Assembly: GCA_013399695.1 (NCBI GenBank)
Contig: VXAU01000294.1
Span: 943,830-1,007,829, forward strand
Direction of reading: 5' to 3'
From: Formicarius rufipectus
Lineage: Eukaryota; Chordata; Aves; Passeriformes; Formicariidae
Length of the DNA: 64,000 nt
Part shown: piece by piece, positions 1-59,300 of the stretch
How positions within the stretch are numbered: the stretch's first letter is position 1
Layout: every line of letters begins with the position of its first letter
Notes under the pieces: model-generated
What the model was told of the DNA's origin: nothing
The model's input: the letters and a program-made list of their open reading frames with translations, nothing else
The model's database searches: none
Program-made: the position numbers and the translations under genes

Positions 1-83
1 AATATATCCTTCTTTACTTTATAACTATTATTCCTTATCCTATCATTATGGGCCCTACTAAAAAGGACTCTCCCAAGGCCACA

Positions 84-272
84 ATAAGGTGTCCCTAGAG
101 TTTTCTCTTCTCCAGGCTGAACTCTCTAAGCCTGTCTTCACAGGAAAGGTTCTCCATCCCTCTAATCACCTTCATTGGCTCTCCTTTGGACCCATTTCAG
201 CAGATCCATGTCTTCCCTGTGCTGAGTGCCCCAGAGCTGGATGCAGTGGTTTGTGATGTTGCCCATGGTTTT
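84..272 (-). repeat. CR1 LINE fragment
   Basis: Reverse complement of CR1 3' body sequence (CTTCTCCAGGCTGAA, TTGGACCCATTTCAGCAGAT, CCCAGAGCTGGATGCAGT). Edges approximate. Confidence 0.85.
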
Positions 273-1114
273 CTTATAGAGATGTGTAAGCAACCAGCTT
301 ATATGGGATCTTTTCCTTAGATGACTGGAGCAGACAAAAATGAATCCTGCTTATCTGCCTCTATTTTGAATTTTGGGGATATTTTGGAGTGTTAGTTTAT
401 TTTAATTTTATACTAGTCACAATATTATATATTGCAGTTACAAACATAACAACATTTCAGCACTTCTGCAGCACAAAAGCCAATACCAGGAAGACAAAAC
501 ATTTGCTTTCAGGTTTCTCCAATCTTCTAAAGGCAATCAGTAAACAGGTATAATTTCCAAGAGAACAGAGCCTAAAGATACGTCTGAAAGCTGAGCTTGT
601 TATAGGACACTTAGAAACAAATGCTTTATGGTATATTTTCTTCCAGAAACAGTGATTTTCTTGTCCATGTGAATTTTGATCAAATATTAGTGAACTTTGG
701 GCATAAAGAATTCAATTAAAAGGAAATTTAAAAGATAAAAATTAGGAAAATATAGAAGTTACAGTCACTATATGATGCTCTTCATATCAGATGCTCATTG
801 TAACAATGGAATGACTGATCAGATCTTCAGGAGAATTAATAGTCAGTAGCTTATGAAACTGTATAAACCGAATTAATTTAAAATTTAAATTTGCATTTTT
901 CAAAAATGTGTGAACATGTCAAAGCAATTGATTTTGCCTTCTATTTTAAAGTCATCTGTGCAAAAGACTACTTATTAACATACACAGGAAAATGGTTCTT
1001 TGTGTATGAATCTGGAGGATACTTCTGAGAATATGTTTAATGGTTTTGACTATGCAAGGCCAGCATAGGTCAGATAAAGAGGATGATTTGAGTGTTTTAT
1101 AAAATGGGGTAGGG

Positions 1115-1170
1115 TTTTTTTTTTGTTTTTTGGTTGGTTGGTTGGGTTTGTTTGTTTGGTTTGGTTTTGG
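1115..1170. repeat. G/T-rich low-complexity tract
   Basis: T runs with repeated TTGG and TTTG units (GGTTGGTTGGTTGGG...). Confidence 0.8.
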
Positions 1171-1399
1171 AAATTTTATTTAACAGTCTGGCACTTGTTG
1201 TCCCTGGATTTTCAAGTGCTCTTTTTGGAAAGAAGGGTAGCAGAGCTGATCATGTTTTTATAGGCCTAGTGTCATAAAAGGAAGCTTCAACTTTATGTCA
1301 GTCTCGTCAGGAAGGCTAAAGAAATTGCGTTACTCTGACCTTAATGCTTCGGGCTGAAATTTCTGGAACAATTCTTAAAATTCTGCTTTCTATTTCCAG

Positions 1400-46507
<45,108 letters not shown>

Positions 46508-46594
46508 TGCCAAAAGAAATTTACACCAAAATAGCAAAGGTTTGAAAAGTGGGGAAAGGAAGAATGGCAACTCAGAAAGATGTGGCTTTTAAAA

Positions 46595-46600
46595 AATAAA
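46595..46600 (+). promoter_or_regulatory. SPAG17: Candidate SPAG17 polyadenylation signal AATAAA
   Basis: AATAAA in an A-rich context 88 nt downstream of the SPAG17 stop codon. It would give a short 3' UTR if exon w32 is terminal. Position is the only support. Confidence 0.4.
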
Positions 46601-46601
46601 T

Positions 46602-49600
46602 TAAAACAATAGGAACTCTTTCCAGCCACCCCTGATGAAAATAATCTATTACATTTTTGAATCTGTGGTAGCATCTAATGGTACAATCTCATGAGCAAGA
46701 AAATCATGTTTCATCCTAATACTTAACAGATAAAGGAGACAATCCCTGGGGCAGCCAAGATGCAAGGACAGAAGTGTATGAATGCTCTCAGAAATGAGCC
46801 CAGTGTGGGTTCAGTGGACTTTTCAGTTCTTTGACTGATGACAGGGAGGGGTACAGTAAAAGAAAAGAGCAAAGTCAAGAACTATTATTTCTCCTTCCCT
46901 TGTGCTCCAGAAACTACAATTATTTTTTAGATAAAGCTATAGGCTCATTTTTAAGGGCAAGTTCAGAAGGGTAAAGTTCTGTTTAACTTTTAATCAAATT
47001 TATACTCAAAACCTTTGGAAAAGAGTTTTTCTGGAGACCTATAAAAGAAATAGCATGACAAGCTATATCCAAACATGCCAGAACCTTCATTCTCATTAAG
47101 GGCTACCCTTACCAAAGAAATGAGAACTTCAGGGTCTTCTGAGTCTGACCACAGTACTAGCCAGCAGCAATGCCATTAAGGCTTTATCTGCTCTGGAAGC
47201 AACACTGAAATTTCCCAAATTTACTTTGCAGTGGCCCATAATTACATGCCCATAATTACAGAGCTGAGCTCGATATAGGACTGGTGGCATAGCAGCAGAA
47301 ACAGCTGCTCTTCTGTTCCCACTCACTCAGTCCTCAGACACACAGTTGCAGACCAGCCTCCAAAATATATGCCCTTCCTCCAGTCTTTTACCTGGTCTTT
47401 TAATCTTTGAGCTGAGGACAGTAGTCTGGATTCAAGATGTTTCACAACCTTATTTCCAAAATTCATTTCAACCTCCACACGTTATAAATAAATGCACCAA
47501 CATGGTTAGATCCTTAACAGGATATTCCACCTGTGTTAACCAATGACATTTATGAGTGCCGCCCAGAAGAATACCCTCAAGGAGGGGTGGCAGCAACAGT
47601 CCAGGCAATTCCTACAAGCCCCAAGCCACGGTTATGGATTACACTACCCCGAAAGCCTTCTAGTTAATGTAAGTGATGCAGTGATTAAAGTACACTTGTT
47701 TTACCTCCTCTTGGCTTCATCATCAGTATGAACAAACGTTCTGCAACTGACAGCAAAGCTGTCATGCACCCATCACACTGATATGGTGACCCGAGACAAA
47801 AGAATGGAACCACTGGATGACATCAACCCAAGCACTCAGTAGGAGACATCTGTAAATTACCACAACTGTTCAGTGTAGTGGAGGCTCAGAGTCTCCTCAG
47901 TCCTGTCCCAAATCCTTCACTTACTGTCTCCTCTTTAAACAAGTCCTTGAGCCTCCCAGCAGCTGGATCAGCTGTCATCAGCCTCTCTAACACTTCACTT
48001 TCTAAAACCTTTGACACTCACAGCCAAGGCTAATAAGGGACAGGAGTCTTACAGATAGGGCAACCTTAATGTGATAAATTCAAATACACACAACTCTCTG
48101 CACACACCGTTTCATACGGCACATTTCTGTAGCCTCAGAGAATCACCAAATATTCTGAATCAGAAGGGACCCACAAGGATCAGAGAGTCCAACTCCTGGC
48201 CCTGCACAGGACAGCCCCAAAATCACACCATGTGCCTGAAAGCATTGTCCAAGTGCTTCTTGAACTGTTAGGCTTGGTGATGTGACCACTTCCCTGGAGA
48301 GCTTGTTCAGTGCCCAACCACCCTCTGGGTAAAGAACTTTTTCCTAACAACCCACCTGAACCTCCCCTGATAGAACTTCAGGCCATTCCCTCACATCCTG
48401 TCCCTAGTCACCAGAGACAAGATCAATGCCTGCCCCTCTTCGCCTCAGAACAGTTGTTGACTGCAGTGAGGTCTGCCCTCAGTCTTCTCCAGACTGAACA
48501 GACCAAGTGCCCTCAGTCACTCCTCATGTGGCTTCCCCGCAAGGCCCTTCACCGTCTTCATAGTCCTCCTTTTGACACTTTCTAACAGTGTCTCAGAGTG
48601 GGTAAGTCTACCCTGGCAACAAGAAAGCCTTACTGGGAATTTCTCATCAAGCCACCAGTAAACATGTTTAACATGAGGTTGGTGTTTCATCTCACCCATA
48701 TGAACTCAGACACTCTACAATACAATTGATGTGACAGTTCATAAACAGGAACCCTATGGATGTTTCTTCTCCACTCAAGTCCTCATTTACTTAATCTATG
48801 TAACACTGACATCATCTTTTTCTTTCAGCTTTAACATCTGTAAGCCTGCCATGTTATCTAACAAGTCAGTAAAGAAATTCCAGCTGTATCTCATTTCCTC
48901 TCTGGAGGAAAAGGAAAGTGACCACATCAGTCAGTTGTCAAAAACTTGGCAGACATATACCTCTGACTGCAGCATCTGCTCTAGGACTGCCCAGCATACA
49001 TCAAATACAGCTTTTTTTCCTGTTTAAATATCCTCCTACCTTTTTCAGTGTGGAATTTTGCTCCCAGAGTAACACACAGTTACAGTCTATAAAATAAACA
49101 TCCAGTTTAATGCCTTCCCCCTTAGAGGTTTACAACCTGGAGCTCATCTTGAAGGCAGTTTAGACAAACTTCTTTCACTTTGTCAGAAATATTCACCCAG
49201 TCAGTTCACATTTTAGTGAGACACTCTGTGTCCCAAGAGAAATTCTGATCAGTATCATCTCCTATTAAAAACACCAAGTGAAGAGGAGTTAACTATATGG
49301 TATTATCCTCTTACATGGCTACTCCAGCTAATCACAGCTGCCCAGTCTCCCTTCTGTTCTGACAGCGTCCTTTTATGGATCAATTGATAATTCCTTCGGA
49401 AGGTGACTACAGCTACCCCACGCTACCCAAATAACTTTATCTAATGCCTCTTTTGAACATTCCTCCCCCCAAAAATCTCCAGAATTCAAAACCGTATCTA
49501 TCTCAAACATGCAATGGAACCCTGGACTGCTTGGTTTAGTCTCACCAAACATGCAACACTGACACTCCTAAGTTAAGTAAGTTCTGTGGTTGGTTAAATA

Positions 49601-52574
49601 GTCTTGTTCAGCCATCCAGAACAGAAACAGTCAAGTCATTGCAGAAGCACTGTGACAACTTTCTAAGTTTGTATCACCTTGTGCAGGTGGTTATCACCAG
49701 AGCCAATGATTCTCTCCATTGAGACCTTGGAAACACCCCTGAAAGATTAGACTTGATCACAAATTTGCCACACTTCCTAATAGAGACCAACAAGCAAAAA
49801 TCACTTATCAAGCATCACCTGACCTTATATCTCATGTATATTTTCTTAGATGTTTCACATTTATATTTAAAACATTTCACAAAGATTATCCTAACATACT
49901 CAGAATTAACTACTGCACAGGAAGCTGCCCATGAAAGTGCTCAGAACTGCCAATCCTGAGTGTGTAGTTACGATTTTTGTGCCATTCAATTTGTGCAATA
50001 AAAGCAAACACTTGATCTAGTCGAAGCCCACGTAAGAACCCTTTCTCATGTTGTTCCCTTCCAGCAGCAAGATGACAAATATACTGAACCCAGTCCATAG
50101 CAGTCACGGTGCTTACATAACACTAGGTTAGAGCTCTAGAAGAATAATATGAGATCAGCAACATTAAAATACCTGCATTTTACTCCAGCAGTACAGAAAC
50201 ATCCCAATGTAGACTTTTTCATTTACTTGATCAGATTAAGCCTAAGTATTTTGCCTGTTCATTGTTAATGGGAAAGGTAGTCTAAAAGTTGCAGTCTTCT
50301 GATGTGGCTGTTTGAAATGCAAACAGTGCAGATTACTGTATTTCAATCCTTCTGAAGAGCAGTCCTGAATTGTTTCGAATAGGTTTGTTTTTTAAAGGGG
50401 TTAGGTTTCTGGTAACCTGTGCTGAGGTACCTGAAATCTTTTTCCAAGTAGTGAGCAGGCTTCACTGAAGTCAACTGTGATTCTCTGAGAGCGCTGCTGA
50501 CCTACTCTGGTCTTCTAAGCTTCTGTTTGTTTTCACAATCATAAGCTTAACTTTCTGTGTGTTCACTTACCTTTAATTAGCTGCAGACACCCGATGGGAA
50601 TTATGAGTACACAAAGTTACATTTGACATCGATTCTGCTTATATCCTCTTGTTCACTATAAGACATGAAGCACCTTCAAATGCTCCTCTGCTCATCTCTC
50701 CTCATAGTGGAAGAGTGAGCCACACAGAAATGTCCTTTTCCCCCTCCTTCTTCCTGCTTACACAACAGTGCTGAAAAGAAACATCTCCAGCCCTTTGTGA
50801 GCCATCTTATTCGTATGTTCAAATGCAGTTCTGCTTCCCATTTATGAATTAATTTCCAGAGAGGTGCTTTCCTGTGCTTCATCCTTTTTCCAACATGTGA
50901 CATCCTGAGAGAGACGGGGAATTTTCCTTGATACATGCAGATGACTTGTTCTCCCTACACTTCGAGTGACTGAGAATCCCACAACTGGAGATTACTAATA
51001 GCTTTCTCTAGCATGAAATGCCATATGAATGCCAGTTTTGAACTTGTTGGCACAGGACAGATCTCTTCCATTTAAAGCATATGCTGAGCTCTGTCAGTAG
51101 CCACTCCAGTACTGCGTTAGTACAGACCAGTCACAAGTGACACAAATCTGAGAACCAGAGTCCAAGTTCAGCAGGGGAGCTTGTGCCAGCAGCTATGAGA
51201 GGGCAACTTTCTGCCATCTAAAAGACCTTTTCTTCCAAGGATTCTTATTCTTCCCTAGTACCAGTGACAGCAAATGGAGACAAAGGTGAAGGAATTCCCC
51301 CTCTTCCAACTTAGATCGAAGGAGACAATTGTCAACATTATGTCTCTACATCCCAAGCCACTCCTCTATACCTTTACATCCTCATCACTCCCTGAGCTCA
51401 TGTGCACCTGTGGCACCTGGTTCTCTTATCCCAGGCCTCCCAGAGGATCATCAAACAGCAGCTCATTTACATAGGTGCCATAACATCTATCTCTGTCACT
51501 AGGGTAAACAGGGCACATCATACAGAGGCACAGTCAGCCATCCACTTCTGGTATCTCCTCACTCACCTTGGCTGAGGGTGCACTGTGGTGTCAAAAGCCA
51601 CCTCTGCATTAGGAACACTTTTCCTTCTTTTCCCTGCGTGCTAACACATTTCAGCAGCAGCTGACGTGAAAACCAGATGTCAACTGAGTTTACCAACAAA
51701 ATTTATGATCCTGCAGTGCCTCCTCTTCCTCCCATCGCAGTAATTCCTCTTATGAAACCTTCTTATGAGGGTCTCCTTTGGGAGGAGTAAAGCAAAAGAA
51801 CAGAATACAATGGAATAGAATGGGTCAGGATTGAGCCATATTTGAGTGGAGCTGTTTGATCACAAGTTTCACCTGTATCTAGACAAATATAAAATTACAG
51901 AGGCACCCAAAAACATGTGGCAGATCTGTATCAGGGTTGCTACTTCTACAGGGTCTGAGACCCACCTCCTGGAACTGGAGCACAATGTGCTCCTGTAAAT
52001 TATCCAGACTCTGAAGAAACAAGTGGACAATCACCACCTCTGACAAAGTTGTTTACTAACAGTTATTCTATGAGATGTGGTTATTACACCTGAGGTGTTG
52101 CCTAAAGGCTGACCAACTGAACCATTTGCCTTTTGCCTAATTGCCAGTAAGAGAGAACCTAACTCAAAGACAGCAGTCAGCAACAACTGCGATGCAATTA
52201 AAAATCCACATGAAATTCAGGTTAGGAGTCCTGCTTTGAGTACCCAAGTCAGACCTGTCGGCCCAACAGCCAGCAGAGTACCCAGAAGCTGGCCCCATCA
52301 CATCCACCAAACCTGTGATTACTGGTAAAACACGCAGCATGTACTACAAACTAATAACTTACACACAGCAGCAGAGCCTTGCTCACTTTATCCTGCCCCT
52401 CTGCGAAAATAAATAATTTTACCTGATCCAGGACAAGTGCAACACTGCCAACAATCCAGTGCAATTTCTAAAAACTGGATCAAGTACAATGCAAACAACC
52501 CACACTTCTCACACTCAGTCTGCCAGTTCTCCAGAACAGCACAATCCTGGGTGGTGGCCCTTTCATTTGCTCCC
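46602..52574. other. Intergenic region between convergent SPAG17 and WDR3
   Basis: About 6 kb without a recognisable gene. It holds one CR1 copy (48136-48600). Short open frames here are not conserved-looking and lack splice context. No tRNA or other structured RNA was recognised. Confidence 0.7.
48136..48600 (-). repeat. CR1 LINE copy in intergenic region
   Basis: Reverse CR1: CAGAAGGGACCCACAAGGAT, GCTTGTTCAGTGCCCAACCA, CTTCTCCAGACTGAACAGAC. About 465 bp. Confidence 0.92.
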
Positions 52575-53239
52575 ATTGATTTTATTCTCTGTAAAAAAAT
52601 CCCTTAAAAACTGACACACAGGGCAAGGCAGCTGAGGCTTTACTAGAGAAATATTGGGACAAATCACCATAAACAAAATTGTCTCGTGGAACATATATAA
52701 ATATGCCTTTAGCAGAGTACAGCCATGTTTCTCCCTGTTCCACTAAAAGGTGAGTGGCTGTGGACCAAGTTCTCACACTTTGGCAGAAGTCACTGAGCTT
52801 TGTCCAGAGGCCACAAGCCACCGCCAGGTATCAAACCAGCCTGAAATGTTGCCACCTGCGTTCCCTGGGCAAGGCATGGTCTCACCAGAAGTCCATGTGC
52901 TGGATTCCATTGAATCAGTGCTGCCAGAATGAGGTGATCTCAAATTTCACAAATCAACTCAGTTTCTAACAGGCATTCTGCTGGAGGCAGAAGGTGCCTT
53001 TGACAGTCACCTCACTAACAGTCCAAATGCATACATTTGCAGCAAACTACACAGAGTTCACCTCAGAGACAGCCACTGTGAGTTGAGTTTACAAGCTGGG
53101 TTATACCACACTGGGAGGGAACAGACTTTGTCCCAGCCACTGGACATCATCACAGATGTTCAGCCACAAGAACACTTCCACGGCCAGCACTGAGGTTACA
53201 TGACTCCATCCATGTGCTCTGAGTCTTGGGCAGCAAATG
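52575..53239 (-). other. WDR3: Probable WDR3 3' UTR
   Basis: From the WDR3 stop to just past the first AATAAA on the - strand (TTTATT on + at 52581-52586). I saw no earlier AATAAA or ATTAAA between them. The length (about 660 nt) is reasonable for a vertebrate 3' UTR. The boundary is inferred. Confidence 0.5.
52581..52586 (-). promoter_or_regulatory. WDR3: Candidate WDR3 polyadenylation signal AATAAA
   Basis: First AATAAA on the - strand after the WDR3 stop codon. Confidence 0.5.
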
Positions 53240-53395
53240 CTAGAGCACCGTAAGAACCATCTTCTCTTTCTTCTTCCTCTTCCTCTTTTTCTCCTCAAAA
53301 CGCTCAGTAGCATCAGCAAAGAATGTCACCTCTTCCTTGGCCTCAATCTCCCTCTTCAGGAACTGGAGCCCTGCCATGTTAAATCCCAGCACATC
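53240..53395 (-). CDS. WDR3: WDR3 terminal coding exon w14
   Basis: Phase 0 in: [20 protein letters not shown], then a [10 protein letters not shown] basic tail and the C-terminus MVLTVL. Stop TAG is at 53242-53240. The tail is a probable nuclear/nucleolar localisation signal. Acceptor GTGTCTTTGCAG. Confidence 0.97.
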   Translation of the reverse strand, partial: DVLGFNMAGLQFLKREIEAKEEVTFFADATERFEEKKRKRKKKEKMVLTVL

Positions 53396-56300
53396 CTGCA
53401 AAGACACACAGCACCACATCTCAAGCTTGTTAGGGGGCAGAGGATTTTGCACTGGCCACCCTCTACACTAAGAAATTACAAAAGCAAGACAAGTCATTGA
53501 TTTAAAGAAAGTAACATTATTTAAATGTAAACTTCATCTGAGTAGGAGAACAGTCTGTCCTGCACTCAGTTCCCCACAGTCCTCTATTAAGATCAGCCAT
53601 AATCCATTGTTTTCTGAAAGGTAAGCTGTTGGAAAGTCATATGCATTTGCATCTGGGAAGATGCACAGTCTGCATTAATTAAGGTAGCAGCCCACAGAAA
53701 AGCCCAAGAGAAATAACTTATTTACCTCCTACATATTTAAAAACTAGCAAGCCAAGGCCAAGACACGTTTACCAGAAAACCAAGAGTAAATGAGTAAGGG
53801 AGCATGGCTCAACTCACATAAGGAAGAACATAAGTAAAAGGCAGCCTATTTCCAAAGGAGGATGGTTTAAATGGGCTCAGACCCCCAGCCAACTTCCCCA
53901 CTGGATACCACAGGCCCACAAACACTGGCCCATCCTTTTGTTCTAGATCCCGGAACATGGGAGGGTGCAAAACTCACCCGGGCCTCACTGACTCTGGAGA
54001 TGGTTGTTTTCTTCAGATCTTCTATCACTGTCACCAGCATGTGGTTGCCTGTGATCTGCCCAAAATGTATCCTGGGAACAAAGCAGGCAGTGATGTACTG
54101 CAGCATTGTTCATAGAAACATCAGAAAGCCCCTCTCCTGAGCCTCTATGTGTACCAGACATTATTTTCCTTAAATTAGGCTTCCCCAGACCAGCACTATA
54201 ACAGGAATGAAGAGATTTACCTGGAGAAGCTATTTTGTGAAGTTTAGCATACAGTGGTGAAAGGGGAAAATCTCTCTGAGGACACAGGCTCTACAATGAC
54301 TCTGTGCCACTGATGGTGCCACTTCAGACAATGTAGGAACCTTCAAACCAATGAAACCTGGGGCAGCAGGACCAGAAACCCCTTCTGGGCATGTCAACAA
54401 ATCTGCATCTGATCAATCCATTCCCACAAACCATTCACTGTGCTGAGGCCACATGTTCATTGTCAAGGATGCTTCCCAAGAGCTTCAGACACAGAGATGT
54501 GTAAAAAGCCCAGATACTATCTGGGCAGATAAAGGACTCACTTGAGCAGGAAGAGCAGAGCTCGGCACAGGAGTTCAACATCTGAACCCAGGTGAATATA
54601 TTCATTGAAGAGTTTGAGCAGGTCAGGGACATAGGAGAAGGGCAGCACCAGGAGAGACTCTTCCAGCTCACTGAGGAAAAAGCATAGGGACAGAAGCATT
54701 AGTCTCAGATGCTGCACTGCTACATATGAGCAGGAAACACTTCCATATAGGTAGGTTCTGGTACAAAAGCTCAGAGTTCCTCATGGCTGGTCTGACTGCT
54801 CATACAGTGCATCTGCACAGACTACAGCCCAGACCAGCAGACACCTTTTGGCACAGGGAGCATGCACACAGCCTTCCCTCCTCAGCACTACCAAACCACT
54901 CACCACAACAAGCTTCATCCCACACTCCCCATAGAAGGAACAATTTCCATTCCCCAATTCCATGTATGCTCAAAGAAGGCTGCCAGGAACAGTAATTCTA
55001 GGCTCACTAGCACTGCCCATACCTAGCATGAGAGACCATTCAAGGACCCCAGTCAGTCCTGGGCCTGGAAATACAATACTCAGTCACAAATCTGTTCAGC
55101 AGTAAGGCTCTTTAGACTCACCTTGACTTGACCTTCTTGAAAACTTCTAGCACATACGCAGAAGGCTGTAACAGGAAAGACACCAGCTCTGCTTATCAAG
55201 AAACATTCCAGGACCAACATGCCTTAAGGTCCATTTCATACAGTTAACAACACGCAATCAAATCCTGTGAGACAGATCAAGCTGAATAGAACAAAGAGGA
55301 AACCCCCTCAGTTTCAATCAGCTGACGGTCTGAGAAGTTCTCCCTCCTTAAAACACAGACCCAGCCTCCTCAGGATACCCTACACTGGTGAAGAATATAA
55401 TGAAAAAACTAGTTTATATCCAACAAGTTAAATCATCTCAATTCACTTCAATAAATCCTGTACAAACTGGATAAAAAGCTTGGTGAAACAAACAAATTAT
55501 ACATATAAAACCTTACACAAAATCATCTCCCAAAGACTTAATTCCTGCTACTCTTGTTAATCCACTACAAGTGTCTGGCAGATGCAGAGCTGAACTGGGA
55601 ACTGCCGAAGATAACTGTGTAACTATTAAGTCATAGGATTTCATTTGCTATAATTAAATAGACCTTAAATTATTGAGGGACTGAAGGGCTCTTGCTAGGT
55701 GATTACAGGTAGTTAAAAGGGAAATAAAAGGCTGTTTCATCTGGGATTGACATGCAGCTTCGAGCAGCCTGGTCTAGTGGAAGGTGTCCCTGCCCATGGC
55801 AGAGGGGTTGGAATGAGATAATCTTTAAGGTCCTTTCCAACCCAAACAATTCAGTGATTCCATGAAAAGGGGAGAATGAAAAAACAAGGATCTTCATAAG
55901 GGTACTTAAAAACAATCTAGGAGTACACATTGGAATAAACCAGGAAAACAAAACTGATCTGCTCAGAGTTGTGGATTTTTTTTTAACAATGAAATCCATG
56001 AATCCATGTCTGTGTATTTTGTAGCATGCCAAAAATTCTCAACATATAGTGAAAACTGCCGTATAGTAGTATGACAAGTGAGTAAAGGCATCAGTTCCAG
56101 CCTGCAATACCTGGACATTTAACTACCATAAAGAATGTTTTCAATTTAAATTCTTCAGGAATAGAAACAGAATAAGTAACTTCTGTATCAATGCCACATA
56201 AATAAACCTGGGCAGCTACAACACAGCCCTGCCCTGCCCAGAACTCCCCTGCTGAACTTATAGCTGTGCAGGGAAGTAATTTAGAGTCAGGAAGCCTTCA

Positions 56301-59300
56301 TGTGTTTCCAGCTCCTGCTTCCTGAGTCCAGGCAACACAGTAGGTATTTTGGGTCAAACATTCCACAGTTAGAGTTTCTCCCAAGAAAAAGGTTTAGCAA
56401 CTGTCAGCATATGTGCTTTAGTTCATGGTCTGACATACTGATGCTCACCACGGTCAAGTCACCACGTAACAGGAGAAATCATGACTTGCACCTATGTTTT
56501 TACCCAGCAGAGCAGCATATTCTCCAAGACTTTAGAAGCAAGTCCAAATTCCTTTTTCTGTATAGTGGATTCAATTAAACATCATCCAACTCCAAAGAAA
56601 TTGCTAGTTACTGAGCCACAGGATTTCATTGGTCCCTGTTTAACCCTGATGGAGTTAAATTTTTGTAACAAAGATGGAAGATAGTAAAAAATAATTTAAG
56701 CACCCCCGAAAACACCACAATCGTGAAAAACTCAAATTATGTTCACTTTGCACAAACAGAAGTGCCAAGTTTTCAAGTTGAATCAAGTAATCTTTCCCCA
56801 CAGCAACCCAGGGCTTTGGTTCAGGCAGCAAATCAACCTGTCCCACTCAAGCTGAGAAAGGACCACAGCCTGTGGCCTGGGCATTCCACTTACCGTGATA
56901 TTTCCATAAGCACGGAGAATGGGATTGACAGGAAAGGGAACCTGGAGACAGAGTGGGTTAGAATGAGGCAGGCGTGTGGTGTGTGTAAAAATGCATCTTT
57001 AGACCAAACTTTCACTCAAAAAGAGAGCTTTTATTAAAAGTCTTCCTGCAATTCCCACTCCCCCATCCTCCCCAGAATGTCACTGAAGGCCTCATTTGCT
57101 GCTGCTAGACAGCCTCATTCTCAGAAGGACATTACTAACTCAAACATGTATGAATTTTCTTCCCCTTCTTATCACTTTTTGCACTTACATCACAACCCCT
57201 TACTTAGCAGGGAGTGTTGAGATGAAGGCTAAGACTAATCTTTGGGACGAATTTGCAGCAGCACGCTCTCCCAGGGACAAAACTTACATCCTACTATGAT
57301 TTTAAACATAAAGATCATTGGAAAGAACAAACACACCACTAACCGTGCCCCAGAGCATGGTGCCATTTAGTTCTCCAAAACATTTCAGCAAATATTTGCT
57401 GTTTTTGGCTATCCTGACTTTATCTGCATGCTAACCCTTTCCACCTGAGCTGGAAGAATATACCAAACACACCTTGGGACTGGTACATTCCTCAGTGTTT
57501 TACCTCTTTCCCTGCAGCTTTGCATATGGCGTTGTGTTCCTTTAGTTTTGCCATCTCTTCTCTGTACAGCTCGATAGCTTCCATGATCCTCTCAGTCTGT
57601 GCAACACAAGAACAGCACATCAGTGCATACACTAGACAAGCCAAAGCAAAGCTCAGCTGGAGGTGGAAGCAGAGGGGCTGACACGGAACACCACACAGCA
57701 CCTTGCCCAAGAACCTCTGCTCCAGACTGCACCACTACCCCGAGCACACCAATTGTGTCCTGAAGATGTCATGCACCATCCACATTCCCCCCACTGCTCC
57801 AGGTGCTCCCTGCTGCAGCTTCAGTTGTTGCCCTGACATTGAACTCCACCCCACAGCAAGCAGTACTCCTTTGAGGCACAAGTCAGGGTCAGGCCATTTT
57901 GCCTATTCAGATTAAGGATTTGCTCTATATTTACAAGAGCACCAAACTGTTGAAATCTACAGCCATGAAATTACCAACCCCCACACCTTCCTGGTTCACC
58001 TCCTACCTCAAGCACCACAATACATTTCCACCCTCCACAGATTCTCATGGGATTTTGCAGCCCTTCAGGAAGAGGCCTGATGCCTAGAGAGCATCCCAGC
58101 TGCCTTGTGCTTCCTTGGGCTGCAAACCCCACAGGGGCAAGATGCAGCCCAGTCTGTCCCACACATGATACGCAGAGAAAACTTCAGCCATGGGAGCCTC
58201 ACACCTCATTCCCTGAAGAGATCACAATTTTGTGGTGTGTCACTCTCTAGTCAGACTCCTCCCTGTTGGCCAGAAGCAGGACAGACTGTTCTTGCAGGCC
58301 GAGGCAATCTGCCCGTCCGTGACAGCACGAGCTACTCTTCAAACTGATGCCCCAACACTGTGACAGCCCACCAACCGCAGAGACTGGTAAGGCACAAATC
58401 AACGCTGCAGACCCACACGACCTTACCGCTTTGATGGTTTCAATAGTCTTCTTTCCTGCCAGCCCTGTCTCTCCTTGCGTCTCTCCAGGCACCTACAAAA
58501 TACAGAGTTGCAGTTCCATCCTCCTGCAGCTGAGCAGCTGATACATGTAGGCACACACTGTGGTAGGCATCCTACCATAATCCATACTAAGAAAAACATC
58601 AGTCCCATTCCCTAAACTGGTCATTATCTGGGGAAATACAGGATTTCCCAAGTGCACAGCTTTTCCTCAGGGACAGAGGCACTGTGCTAACACTGAGTTC
58701 TGGGAAGCAGGAAAACGGTTTTTGTTCTGCCAACAGAGGCTGGGTAATCCAGTAAGTGTCAAAACAACCAGCAATGCAACCAAAGGATCTGAGCTAGAGG
58801 GATCAGTCTTCCCCACCAGTCCTGCACTATGTGTACCTGGAAGCAGCTGTCAGAAGTCAGCCCAGCCTCGGTAGAGCTGGTGTGGGCCTGAACTGGGGAG
58901 GTAAACAGTGCAAAAGCACAGCAAAGTGTCAGCGTCCACAGCTGCTGTGTAGCAGTTTGGCCAGTTCAGCACCATCTCCTGCAGTTGTCTCTGAGAAGTA
59001 CCAGAGTCAAATACACGATGATACAACCAGAGCTTCAGCAGCACCTTCCTGCACCTCCTCAAAGCAGGAAAATTATCTGACACCTCTTCTATGCCTCTTA
59101 TAGAAATAGTTATTCCAGAGTTTGTAGTCAGACTGACACACAATTCAGATGATGCAACTCACCATAGGCTGCTCTTCCTTTGCCACACTCTCTTCATATT
59201 CAGCTTCTCGTTGCTACAGTGGATAAGAACACAACATATTAACAGGGGTGAGCAGGCAGTAAGGGGACAAGTTTCCCCCAGACTTGCTGAGCAAGCGACT

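Larger units (their letters stand above)
1..1399 (+). other. SPAG17: SPAG17 intron (partial), upstream of exon w1
   Basis: No exon seen. Contains a reverse-strand CR1 fragment near the left edge and a G/T-rich low-complexity tract at about 1115-1170. Confidence 0.7.

Noticed and set aside
48310..48585. 91-codon open frame in the intergenic region
   Set aside because: Lies entirely within a reverse-oriented CR1 copy.
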